Below are positions 27,021-35,250 of a stretch of 64,000 nucleotides of DNA, piece by piece. Origin of the DNA: Paenibacillus woosongensis (lineage in GTDB: Bacteria; Bacillota; Bacilli; Paenibacillales; Paenibacillaceae); contig NZ_CP126084.1 in assembly GCF_030122845.1 (NCBI RefSeq), forward strand, positions 1,364,001-1,428,000. The letters run 5' to 3'. Numbering within the stretch: position 1 is the first letter of the stretch; each line of letters opens with the position of its first letter. Made by a program: the position numbers and the translations under genes. The notes under the pieces are model-generated. The model searched no databases. It was not told where the DNA came from and saw only the letters and a list, made by a program, of their open reading frames with translations.

Positions 27021-27102
27021 CAATCCCATTTCCATCCGATGATCGATGAGTGACAGGCATTCCGGCATCATCATGTTTAATACTGAGATAGGAGAAGAAA
27101 AC

Positions 27103-27945
27103 ATGCAAAAGTCGATGAAAAAATATTTTGCCCTTTTTGCATTGCCTACGATCATCGCCTTTTCGGTAGCTTTTGTTCTACCGTTCATATTAGGTGTATA
27201 CCTCTCCTTCACGGAATTTACGACCGTGAACGATGCAAAGTGGGTAGGATTAAGCAATTACGTCAAAGCGTTCTCGAACCAGGACTTTCTGAATGCATTA
27301 TGGTTTACAGTGAAATTCACTGTAGTTTCGGTACTGACGATCAATGTGTTCGCCTTCATTCTTGCGATGCTGCTCACCCGCGGGAAGAAAGGAACGAACC
27401 TGTTCCGCACGGTGTTCTTCATGCCGAATCTGATCGGCGGGATCGTGCTTGGTTACATCTGGCAGCTGATCATTAACGGCGTGCTGTATAAATTCGATCT
27501 CACCCTGACGTTCGATCCGAAGTACGGCTTCTGGGGACTCGTCGTGCTGATGAACTGGCAGCTGATTGGTTACATGATGATTATTTACGTCGCGGGTATA
27601 CAGAACGTGCCTAAGGATGTCATTGAGGTGGCGAAAATCGACGGCGCCTCCCGGTTTCAGGTACTGCGCAATGTGACGCTGCCGCTCGTTATGCCATCGA
27701 TTACAATTTGTCTGTTCCTGACCTTGTCGAACTCGTTCAAGCTGTTTGACCAGAACCTGGCTCTCACAGCAGGGGCTCCGGCGAAGCAGACGGCGATGCT
27801 GGCATTGGATATTTACAACACCTTCTATGGTAAGACGGGTTGGGAAGGCGTAGGCCAGGCCAAAGCGGTCGTATTTTTCGTCCTGGTGGCCTTGATTGCG
27901 CTCGTTCAACTGCTGATTACTAGAAGGAAGGAGGTTGAGAGCTGA
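27103..27945 (+). CDS. sugar ABC transporter permease, MalF/UgpA-like (system 2)
   Basis: A 280-residue permease with six membrane segments and the EAA-type loop DVIEVAKIDGASRFQVLRNVTLP. The ATG at 27103 is chosen because AGGAGAAG lies nine bases upstream and the product begins MQKSMKKYFALFALPTIIAF, a normal first segment; an in-frame ATG at 27046 lacks a site. It touches the next permease by one base (TGATG). Confidence 0.92.
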   Translation: MQKSMKKYFALFALPTIIAFSVAFVLPFILGVYLSFTEFTTVNDAKWVGLSNYVKAFSNQDFLNALWFTVKFTVVSVLTINVFAFILAMLLTRGKKGTNLFRTVFFMPNLIGGIVLGYIWQLIINGVLYKFDLTLTFDPKYGFWGLVVLMNWQLIGYMMIIYVAGIQNVPKDVIEVAKIDGASRFQVLRNVTLPLVMPSITICLFLTLSNSFKLFDQNLALTAGAPAKQTAMLALDIYNTFYGKTGWEGVGQAKAVVFFVLVALIALVQLLITRRKEVES

Positions 27946-28781
27946 TGCAAAAAACAAACAGAGGAGCAGATACGCTCATCTTTCTGATTTTGTTCCTATT
28001 GGCGGTTGCCTTCATTTCTCCGATCCTGATCGTATTGATGAACTCATTTAAAGGAAAGTTCTTTATCAGCGATACCCCGTTTTTGCTGCCCAATAGCGAG
28101 ACGTTCTCCGGGCTCAGCAACTATACGAGCGGGATCGCCAAGACGGATTTCATATCGGCGTTTGGCATGTCGCTGTTCATCACCGTTTTCTCCGTGGCCG
28201 TCATTGTCTTATTTACGTCCATGACCGCTTGGTATATTACGAGAGTCAAGACGAAGTTCAACCAATTGCTGTATTATATTTTTGTATTCTCCATGATTGT
28301 GCCGTTCCAAATGGTCATGTTCACCATGACGAAGACAGCCAACGTTCTGAATCTGGACAATCCAATCGGCATCATTCTCATTTACCTCGGTTTTGGTTCG
28401 GGATTATCCGTCTTCCTGTTCAGCGGGTTCGTAAAGTCAATCCCGATCGAAATCGAAGAAGCGGTCATGATCGACGGCTGCAATCCCGTACAATCCTTCT
28501 TCAAGGTCGTGCTGCCGATCCTTAAACCGATTGCGATCACAGTCGCCATTCTGAATGTGATGTGGGTATGGAACGATTACCTGCTGCCTGATCTCGTCAT
28601 CGGAAGCGAGTACAAGACGATCCCGATTGCGATCCAGTATTTGAAAGGCGGATACGGCTCCATCGATATGGGCGCTATGATGGCTATGCTGGTGCTGGCG
28701 ATCGTGCCGATCGTCATATTCTATCTGCTCTGCCAGAAGTATATTATAGAAGGCGTTGTTGCAGGGGCGGTAAAAGGCTGA
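27945..28781 (+). CDS. sugar ABC transporter permease, MalG-like (system 2)
   Basis: A 278-residue permease that pairs with the preceding one. Pattern: first segment ending SPILIVLMNSFKGKFF, EAA loop EIEEAVMIDGCNPVQSFFKVVLP, and the closing CQKYIIEGVVAGAVKG. As in system 1 no ATPase is present, so both systems must rely on a shared ATPase encoded elsewhere. It is followed 114 bases on by the LacI-type regulator in the same direction. Confidence 0.92.
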   Translation: MQKTNRGADTLIFLILFLLAVAFISPILIVLMNSFKGKFFISDTPFLLPNSETFSGLSNYTSGIAKTDFISAFGMSLFITVFSVAVIVLFTSMTAWYITRVKTKFNQLLYYIFVFSMIVPFQMVMFTMTKTANVLNLDNPIGIILIYLGFGSGLSVFLFSGFVKSIPIEIEEAVMIDGCNPVQSFFKVVLPILKPIAITVAILNVMWVWNDYLLPDLVIGSEYKTIPIAIQYLKGGYGSIDMGAMMAMLVLAIVPIVIFYLLCQKYIIEGVVAGAVKG

Positions 28782-28895
28782 CGGCTGCGGGGTTCTTCGG
28801 ATGGAATCTGCCTTGTTTTCTGGAACTTTAACTGCTATTCTTATGAAATATATCCGGAATAGCGGTTTAGATTATGATGTAAGGGAAGAACAAAT

Positions 28896-29927
28896 ATGGC
28901 TTCTATTACAATTAAAGATATTGCCAAGATGTGCGGCGTCGGGGTAACTACGGTTTCTAGAGCCATCAATAACCATCCCGATATTAGCGAAGAGACCAAG
29001 GCGATGATCATGAAGGTCATCAAAGACAATCATTACGTACCTAACAATAGCGCAAGAAATTTGAAGCGCTCGGTATCCAAGACGATTGCGGTGCTGATCA
29101 AGGGGATTACCAACCCGTTTTTCAACCCGATGATTCAGGTGTTCGAGCGGGAAATCCAGCGGAGGAAGTATTCGTTCATCTTGCAGCGCGTCGACGAGAA
29201 GCAGGATGAAATTGAAGTGGCCATTGAGCTGGAGAAGGAGAAGCGGCTGAAGGGCATCGTATTCCTCGGCGGGTACTTCTCGCATTCCAAAGATAAGCTG
29301 GATCAGTTAACCGTGCCGTTCGTACTCAGTACGATTGGGATGACGGAAGAATTTGATCCTAACGATTACTCCTCTGTTTCCGTCGATGACGTCAAGGAAA
29401 GCTATAAAATCGTCGATTATTTATGCAATGAAGGACATCGCAAAATCGCAATCATTACCGCACCGATGGATGACGTAAGTATCGGTAAGCTAAGATATGA
29501 AGGGTACAAGCAGGCTTTGGAGCAGCACGGCATCGAATACAATGAGCGGCTGGTGCGCCCTATGCGGGAGGACATCGACAGCTACTCCATGGAGAACGGT
29601 TATGAGGTCACCAAGGAGCTGCTCCAGTCCGGCGAGGAATTCACGGCCATTTACGCCGTATCCGACAGCCTCGCGATCGGAGCGTGCAAAGCGATATTCG
29701 AAGCTGGCCTAAGCGTGCCCGAGGATTATTCCGTCGTAGGCTTCGACGGCCTGGATATTTCCTTCTACTATAATCCTTCGATCACGACCATCAAGCAGCC
29801 GACGGAGGAAATAGCGCAGGAGACGATTAAGATCTTATTCGATCTAATAGATAAAAAAATAACTCATGCCCATAAAACCTTCCCCGGCGAGCTGGTCATC
29901 CGGAATTCGACGAAACGTCTCAACTAG
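28896..29927 (+). CDS. LacI-family transcriptional regulator
   Basis: A 343-residue repressor. Residues 1-55 are the LacI helix-turn-helix and hinge (ITIKDIAKMCGVGVTTVSRAINNHPDIS ending YVPNNSARNLKR), followed by a periplasmic-binding-protein-like sensor (VSKTIAVLIKGITNPFF, EGHRKIAIITAP, AIYAVSDSLAIGACKAI, SVVGFDGLDISFYYNPSITTI). It lies after the system 2 permeases in the same direction and very likely controls that operon through the palindromes at 25457-25541, and perhaps itself. Inducer unknown. GGGAAGAAC is a weak binding site. Confidence 0.92.
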   Translation: MASITIKDIAKMCGVGVTTVSRAINNHPDISEETKAMIMKVIKDNHYVPNNSARNLKRSVSKTIAVLIKGITNPFFNPMIQVFEREIQRRKYSFILQRVDEKQDEIEVAIELEKEKRLKGIVFLGGYFSHSKDKLDQLTVPFVLSTIGMTEEFDPNDYSSVSVDDVKESYKIVDYLCNEGHRKIAIITAPMDDVSIGKLRYEGYKQALEQHGIEYNERLVRPMREDIDSYSMENGYEVTKELLQSGEEFTAIYAVSDSLAIGACKAIFEAGLSVPEDYSVVGFDGLDISFYYNPSITTIKQPTEEIAQETIKILFDLIDKKITHAHKTFPGELVIRNSTKRLN

Positions 29928-29979
29928 CGAAGCGGCTTGCTGCGCTAGCAGACAGGACCGCCTCGAACCGTGGAATGTT

Positions 29980-30018
29980 AAGAGCCCTGTCTCCCTTGCT
30001 AAGGGAGAACAGGGCTCT
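29980..30018. terminator. hairpin between convergent genes
   Basis: A long stem AGAGCCCTGTCTCCC / GGGAGAACAGGGCTCT with one bulge and loop TTGCTAA, between the LacI gene and the convergent membrane protein. No strong T tract on either side, so efficiency is uncertain. Confidence 0.6.
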
Positions 30019-30042
30019 ATGTATGAGGGCGGTACATCGTGA

Positions 30043-30435
30043 TCAGCGATTGATCTGGAACAACCTTTTATCGAAAAATAAAATCACGACGAACAGGACG
30101 ATGGCGAGCAGCAGAACGCTAGCCGCCAGGATGAAGGCAAGCAATGTCGCCGTATTCTGCATTTTGTAATAGACGAGCATGCTGAAAGGCATTAGTCCGC
30201 CGCCGATGATGCTGCACCATACGTGCAGTTTGGCCGTCCTGATCATACTGATCTCTTTGAAGATATAGTAGAACATGCCGTAGGCAAACAAGGTCAGCCA
30301 GCCGACAACGAGAATATGGGCATGAGCAGGAGTCAACGCATAATCATGCCGCCCAGCCATATCTGCACCGATCAAAGCGCCGATAAGAGAATAGATTGCC
30401 GCAATGCGGATCAACCATTTGCTGTATTTTACCAT
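30043..30435 (-). CDS. small four-helix membrane protein, heme-copper-oxidase-like motif
   Basis: A 130-residue integral membrane protein with four hydrophobic segments. The first loop and second helix read TPAHAHILVVGWLTLFAYGM; a conserved His pair before a Gly-Trp is seen in small proteins annotated as cytochrome c oxidase or NnrS-like, where the His may bind heme or metal. No other oxidase subunit is nearby. GGGGAG lies six bases before the ATG. Role unknown; alone in its transcription unit. Confidence 0.7.
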   Translation of the reverse strand: MVKYSKWLIRIAAIYSLIGALIGADMAGRHDYALTPAHAHILVVGWLTLFAYGMFYYIFKEISMIRTAKLHVWCSIIGGGLMPFSMLVYYKMQNTATLLAFILAASVLLLAIVLFVVILFFDKRLFQINR

Positions 30436-30593
30436 AACACACTCCCCAAATCTGAATGTAAGAACCTCTTCAGTATATAAGGGGAATATAAACTTTATAT
30501 GAACAAATTGTGTCGATGCAATTAGGAGGAGCTATTCGTCAAGGGAACCGAAGCATGCTACAATAGCGGGGAATGGAAAGGAGTGAGATAGCA

Positions 30594-30863
30594 ATGGCAT
30601 TGGAAGTTGATGTACAGGCCACCCCGAATCCGAACGCCGTGAAGATCAGTGCGAACGAGACGCTGTTCGAAGGCACGCGCAGCATATCCTTGAAGAGCGG
30701 TGAGGAGACGGATCATCCGCTGGCCAGCGCCCTTCTGGGCATCGAAGGCGTGGATAATATTTTTGGATTGAGAGATTTTGTGACGATTACGAAGAAGCCG
30801 GAGGCGGACTGGGATCCAATTCTGGAGCAAGCGGAAGAAGTATTCAAGAAAATTTACGGCTAA
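30594..30863 (+). CDS. Nfu_N (NifU N-terminal-like) domain protein
   Basis: An 89-residue protein made only of the Nfu_N scaffold fold: VDVQATPNPNAVKISANETL at the start, then HPLASALLGIEGVDNIFGLRDFVTITKKP, and a C-terminal helix. In larger Nfu proteins this domain precedes a CxxC iron-sulfur domain; here there is no Cys at all, so it cannot hold a cluster itself. The ATG at 30594 has AGGAG ten bases upstream; an ATG at 30573 is in frame and would add seven residues. Its own terminator follows. Likely helper in iron-sulfur metabolism, by family only. Confidence 0.8.
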   Translation: MALEVDVQATPNPNAVKISANETLFEGTRSISLKSGEETDHPLASALLGIEGVDNIFGLRDFVTITKKPEADWDPILEQAEEVFKKIYG

Positions 30864-30938
30864 TAAAATGACAGTATGCGATAAGTCTGATCCTGCGGAT
30901 TTATCTTTAGGTAAAAATGCGATGACGTAGTAACAAGA

Positions 30939-30970
30939 AAAGGGCGGTTCCTTAGGGGACCGCCTTTTTC
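30939..30970 (+). terminator. terminator after the Nfu_N gene
   Basis: Stem AAGGGCGGTTCC / GGGACCGCCTTT with loop TTAG and following TTTC. Confidence 0.85.
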
Positions 30971-31038
30971 TTTGCCATGTGTCACAAATCCGGCTCCTTT
31001 GCCGTCCCATGGGAAACAACACAAAGGAGATGGGAAGA

Positions 31039-31408
31039 ATGAACGAATTAACATGCCTGGTCGTAGGCGGGGGTTACGCAGGAATAAATGCGATTCACTC
31101 TATCCGGCAAGCATACGCTTGCGTACGATATTGCCGTAGTTACGGTTGGCAGCATCGTAAGGCGGCCTAAACCTGATCAGGGGGGGGATCGCTCTAACGG
31201 AGCTGGAGGCCGCTGCGGCAATACGTCAGCAATGGCAGGAGAATATGCGCCAGGCTGCAGAGGCGACTGATCCCGTGGAAAAGCAGCGGCTGCTGACTAC
31301 GGTGGTGGTCGGGGCTGGCATTAGCGGAATCGAGACTTCGGCCGAGCTGGCCTGGTTCATGCGCCAGGAAGCTGGGGCTCTGCAAATCGATACGGAGGAG
31401 GCAAAGTA
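31039..31408 (+). pseudogene. type II NADH dehydrogenase (NDH-2) relic
   Basis: The start is intact (MNELTCLVVGGGYAGINAIHSI, the FAD-binding GxGxxG), with GGAGATGG upstream. A deletion and frameshift then follow: pieces reading LAYDIAVVTVGS and, in another frame from about 31183, IALTELEAAAAIRQQWQENM and TTVVVGAGISGIETSAELAW, the second GxGxxG of NDH-2, before a stop. About two thirds of the expected 390-400 residues are lost, so no active enzyme can be made. Confidence 0.8.
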
Positions 31409-31648
31409 GCGGCGGCAGTGCGTCCGATCACATCGCGGGATCATGTCAGCCGTTTCCTGCTTGGTTTAATGCGGCAACTAGATCAGCAAGGGGATGTTCA
31501 TTTCGAGCTGGCTTCGATAAACGGAGATACCGGCGTCATTGTTCGCTCGTCAGGCAGCTTAGATACGATTGTACTGCTGCAAGTTGAAGACGGGGCAGCC
31601 CGAGGCATCTATTTTATTAGAAATCCGGATAAGTTAACGCATATGTAG
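31395..31648 (+). pseudogene. ECF41-type sigma factor, C-terminal SnoaL-like fragment
   Basis: The frame reads GGGKVAAAVRPITSRDHVSRFL, then ASINGDTGVIVR and a closing GIYFIRNPDKLTHM. This is the C-terminal SnoaL-like extension of ECF41 (SigJ-like) sigma factors, including the conserved DGGGK-type motif and the NPDKL end. Sigma regions 2 and 4 are absent. It overlaps the end of the NDH-2 relic, so two decayed genes were joined by deletion. Confidence 0.7.
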
Positions 31649-31657
31649 CATAACGGG

Positions 31658-31724
31658 TTGACTTTAAATTTTACTATATGGTATATAAAAGAAAGAATTA
31701 GCACTCTGCGAACTTGAGTGCTAA
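31658..31724 (+). promoter_or_regulatory. sigma-A promoter with perfect CIRCE operator before htpG
   Basis: TTGACT (31658-31663) is followed after 18 bases by TATATA (31682-31687). Just past the expected start of transcription lies TTAGCACTC (31698-31706), nine bases, GAGTGCTAA (31716-31724), which matches the CIRCE consensus exactly. HrcA binds CIRCE and represses; heat relieves it. Confidence 0.95.
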
Positions 31725-31779
31725 CAAGGTGAAGGATCTAAGTAGCTAGAATCAATGGAACGAAAGGAGATTATTGTTC

Positions 31780-33654
31780 ATGGCAAAAAAGCAGTTTCAG
31801 GCGGAATCCAAAAGATTGCTGGAAATGATGATTAACTCCATTTATACACAAAGAGAAATTTTTCTAAGAGAACTCATCTCCAATGCCAGCGATGCGATCG
31901 ATAAAATATACTACAAGGCGCTGACTGACGACAATCTCGTGTTCAACCGCGAGGATTACTTCATTAAGATTACGCCGGACAAAGAGAATCGCACGCTGAC
32001 GATTTCCGATACCGGGATCGGCATGACCGAGGAAGAGCTGGAGAACAACCTTGGGATCATTGCGAAGAGCGGCTCTTTGGCGTTCAAGAAAGAGAATGAA
32101 GCGAAGGACGGCCACAACATCATCGGCCAATTCGGGGTAGGCTTCTATTCGGCGTTTATGGTAGCTGACGTGGTGACCGTGATCAGCAAGCCGTTCGGCA
32201 GCGACCAAGCCTTCAAATGGGAGTCCGAAGGGGCGGACGGCTACACGATCGTTCCGTTTGACAAAGCGACGCCAGGCACCGATATTATTCTTAAAATCAA
32301 AGAGAACACGGAAGAGGATCAATACGATGAGTTCCTGGAAGAGTACCGTCTAAGAGCGATCATCAAGAAGTACTCCGACTTCATCCGTTATCCGATCAAG
32401 ATGGACGTAAGCGGACGACGTCCTAAGGAAGGCACGGAGAACGAGTTCGAGGAGTACAAGGAAGAGCAAACGATCAACAGCATGGTGCCGATTTGGCGGA
32501 AAAATAAAAACGAGCTGACCGCAGAGGACTACGAGAATTTCTACCACGAGAAGCGCTACGGCTTCGACAAACCGCTGAAGCATATCCATATTAGCGCGGA
32601 CGGCGCAGTCGTGTACAATGCGATCCTGTTCATTCCGGAGAACATTCCGTTTGATTACTACACGAAGGAGTACGAGAAGGGACTGGAGCTGTATTCCAAC
32701 GGCGTGCTGATCATGGACAAATGCGGCGACCTCTTGCCGGATTATTTCGGCTTCGTCAAAGGGATGGTCGATTCCGAGGATCTGTCGCTCAACATTTCCA
32801 GGGAGCTGCTGCAGCATGACCGTCAACTCACGCTGATCGCCCGCAACATTAAGAACAAGATCAAGGGGCAGCTGCAAAGCATGCTGAAGGATGAAAGAGA
32901 GCAGTACGAGAAGTTCTACAATTCCTTCGGCCGCCAATTGAAATTTGGCGTGTACAACGACTATGGGATGCATAAAGAAGATCTTCAGGATCTGCTTATG
33001 TTCTATTCCTCCAAGGAGAAGAAGCTGGTTACGCTGGATGAATACGTCTCGAGAATGCCTGAGGATCAGAAGTATATCTATTATGCTTCCGGCGAATCGA
33101 TCGAGCGGATCGAGAAGCTGCCGCAGACGGAGCTTGTCGCCGATAAAGGCTATGAAATCCTGTACCTCACCGACGATATCGACGAGTTCGCGCTCAAGAC
33201 GATTCTGAGCTACAAGGAGAAGGAATTCAAATCGGTATCGAGTGGAGACCTCGGCATCGAGCCAGATGAGAAGGATCAGGAAACAGACGAGAGCAGCAAC
33301 AAAGAGCTGTTTGAGGCGATGCAGGGCATTCTGGGCGGCAAAGTGAAGAGTGTTAAAGCCTCGAAGCGGCTGAAATCCCATCCGGTCTGCTTGTCGGCCG
33401 AGGGAGACCTATCGATCGAGATGGAGAAAATATTGAAGGCGATGCCGAGCGGCCAGGACGTTCAGGCCGACAAAGTGCTGGAAATCAACGTAAACCACGA
33501 GGTGTTCCAATCGCTTAAGGCGGCGCATGAGAACGATAAGGAGAAGCTGAGCCTGTATACCAGCCTGCTGTACAACCAGGCGCTGCTGATCGAAGGCCTG
33601 CCTGTGCAGGATCCGGTGGAATTTACGAATGACATTTGCAAAATCATGGTGTAA
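31780..33654 (+). CDS. htpG: chaperone HtpG (Hsp90)
   Basis: A 624-residue cytosolic ATP-dependent chaperone. The N-terminal GHKL ATPase domain shows [32 protein letters not shown] and [19 protein letters not shown]; the middle domain has [23 protein letters not shown] and the catalytic-loop region [14 protein letters not shown]; the C-terminal dimer domain ends the protein. The ATG at 31780 has AAAGGAG ten bases upstream; a TTG two codons earlier is possible. The CIRCE element places it in the HrcA regulon, unlike Bacillus subtilis where htpG is not under CIRCE. Own terminator follows. Confidence 0.97.
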   Translation: MAKKQFQAESKRLLEMMINSIYTQREIFLRELISNASDAIDKIYYKALTDDNLVFNREDYFIKITPDKENRTLTISDTGIGMTEEELENNLGIIAKSGSLAFKKENEAKDGHNIIGQFGVGFYSAFMVADVVTVISKPFGSDQAFKWESEGADGYTIVPFDKATPGTDIILKIKENTEEDQYDEFLEEYRLRAIIKKYSDFIRYPIKMDVSGRRPKEGTENEFEEYKEEQTINSMVPIWRKNKNELTAEDYENFYHEKRYGFDKPLKHIHISADGAVVYNAILFIPENIPFDYYTKEYEKGLELYSNGVLIMDKCGDLLPDYFGFVKGMVDSEDLSLNISRELLQHDRQLTLIARNIKNKIKGQLQSMLKDEREQYEKFYNSFGRQLKFGVYNDYGMHKEDLQDLLMFYSSKEKKLVTLDEYVSRMPEDQKYIYYASGESIERIEKLPQTELVADKGYEILYLTDDIDEFALKTILSYKEKEFKSVSSGDLGIEPDEKDQETDESSNKELFEAMQGILGGKVKSVKASKRLKSHPVCLSAEGDLSIEMEKILKAMPSGQDVQADKVLEINVNHEVFQSLKAAHENDKEKLSLYTSLLYNQALLIEGLPVQDPVEFTNDICKIMV

Positions 33655-33701
33655 TCCCTGATTTAATCCCTGATTTTACAATTGGATCAGCTTTAAGTTA
33701 A

Positions 33702-33748
33702 AATGACGGAAGGAGCTTTTGTTCTAAGCGCCTTTCGTCATTTTTTGT
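33702..33748 (+). terminator. terminator after htpG
   Basis: Stem ATGACGGAAGG / CCTTTCGTCAT with TTTTTTG behind it. Confidence 0.85.
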
Positions 33749-33934
33749 TGCCATGTTCAAGGATGACATGAGCTATAGCAGGAAAGAGGTTGCTATCAGA
33801 TGGTTCATTACATTCGGTTGCGTTAATGAGAGGTACAGAAGGATAACCCCGGGTTTTTAAGAATGAAGATGCCTGGGCTTATTTAGCTGTGCCTTTTTTC
33901 ATTAACTCAATACGAATGAATGAGGTGCGATAGC

Positions 33935-34870
33935 ATGTTAATATTTCATACCATACCTGCCGGAACAGTCATTTGTTCGGTGTGCTCGGGTACGCTTGAG
34001 TTACAGGACAATAGTCTGATTTGTAAAAGCCGTCATTGCTTTGATATCGCAAAGCAGGGGTACGTCAATTTCCTGCTGCAAGCTCCGAAGGAGAAATACG
34101 ACAAACGATTGTTTCAATCGCGTGCCCGAGTTAGCCAGGCTGGGGTGTTTCGCGGGTTGACCGACCGCCTGGGCGAGATTGTCCGGAACGAGTTGGAGCG
34201 GCAGCGGGGAGAGCTGGTACAACAAAAAGTGGTGCCGCCCAGCCTGGGTCAGAGTCCAGGGGAAAGGCAACATACCACCGTTGCGATATTGGATGCAGGC
34301 TGCGGAGAAGGCTCCCATCTATCGGCGCTGGTGCGCCATCTGGCGGGCACGTCAGGGTGCAAGCTTGTCGCCGCAGGGATAGATATTTCAAAAGCCGGCA
34401 TCCAATTGGCAGCCAAGGCCAATCCCGGAATGCTGTGGGGAGTTGCCGATCTTGCGAAATGTCCTTTTGCCAACGGTTCCTTCGATATTATCCTGAACAT
34501 CTTGTCCCCGGCGAATTACTCCGAGTTTCACCGTATGCTTGCGGATGATGGCTTGGTGATGAAGGTGATCCCGGGCACTGAGTATTTGCAGGAAATACGG
34601 CGGGCGCTGCACAGCGAGACGGGGCGGCGGACGTATTCCAATGACAGGACGATTGAGCTGTTTCGCCGTCATTTTGAGCTTGTGGACATGCAGCAGGTAA
34701 AATACGAGCTTCTAATAGAGCAGAAGGATTGGGCTGATTTGCTGCAGATGACTCCGCTGGCCTGGCAGGCCGGTGAGGAGCAGCTTCGCCTGATGCAGGC
34801 GATGAACAAGCAGCCTGTCATAACCTTCGATTTTGTCATTTTGATAGGCAGAAAGAGATATAAAAGATGA
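33935..34870 (+). CDS. 23S rRNA (guanine-N1)-methyltransferase, RlmA family
   Basis: A 311-residue SAM-dependent methyltransferase. The N-terminal zinc-binding segment has CSVCSG...CKSRHCFDIAKQGYVNFL, the RlmA hallmark; the Rossmann domain has ILDAGCGEGSHLS (motif I) and ILNILSPANYSEFHRML. RlmA(I) of E. coli methylates G745 and the Gram-positive RlmA(II)/TlrB group G748, the latter affecting tylosin and mycinamicin sensitivity; which applies cannot be read here. GAGGTG eight bases before fixes the ATG at 33935. An insertion rich in Gln and Pro near residues 90-110 is unusual. Monocistronic. Confidence 0.88.
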   Translation: MLIFHTIPAGTVICSVCSGTLELQDNSLICKSRHCFDIAKQGYVNFLLQAPKEKYDKRLFQSRARVSQAGVFRGLTDRLGEIVRNELERQRGELVQQKVVPPSLGQSPGERQHTTVAILDAGCGEGSHLSALVRHLAGTSGCKLVAAGIDISKAGIQLAAKANPGMLWGVADLAKCPFANGSFDIILNILSPANYSEFHRMLADDGLVMKVIPGTEYLQEIRRALHSETGRRTYSNDRTIELFRRHFELVDMQQVKYELLIEQKDWADLLQMTPLAWQAGEEQLRLMQAMNKQPVITFDFVILIGRKRYKR

Positions 34871-35250
34871 ACCAAAAAATGGGATGCAGGCAAGGCAGAA
34901 AAATGCTTCTGTAGAAATTGAAATCTGGTAGAAAGCTGCTTCGGAAGCATAGCTTGTGATCGCCTTAAAGCTGCTTTGAGAGCTTAAGCTTAGGCTTCCG
35001 GTCGCCTTTGTGATCGGATTCCTACCTCTTACGAACCTATATGATCCAAGAAAACAGGGGGCAACAGCGATTGTAAAAAAACATTTTACGTACTTGCCCT
35101 ACATCCATTGCAATGGTTCAACTTATAATAGTGAAAATATAAACGGATCGATTCGAGATGAAAGGGAACCACAACCTTGGCAACAATGCAGGGCTGTGGT
35201 TCTTTTGCCAATATAGATTCTATGCCACTATAGGGATAGGAGAGATAAAG
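34871..35250 (+). promoter_or_regulatory. leader region of the MocR gene with palindrome and terminator-like hairpin
   Basis: No gene in 34871-35250. CCATTGCAATGG is a perfect 12-base palindrome at 35105-35116, next to a TATAAT box at 35124-35129 with no good -35. Downstream of that box, GAACCACA (35166-35173) and TGTGGTTC (35195-35202) form a stem followed by TTTT, before the start codon at 35251. The hairpin may attenuate the MocR message or simply end transcription from upstream. Confidence 0.45.

Noticed and set aside
32350..33381. 343-codon minus-strand frame inside htpG
   Set aside because: Antisense shadow of a strongly conserved gene.
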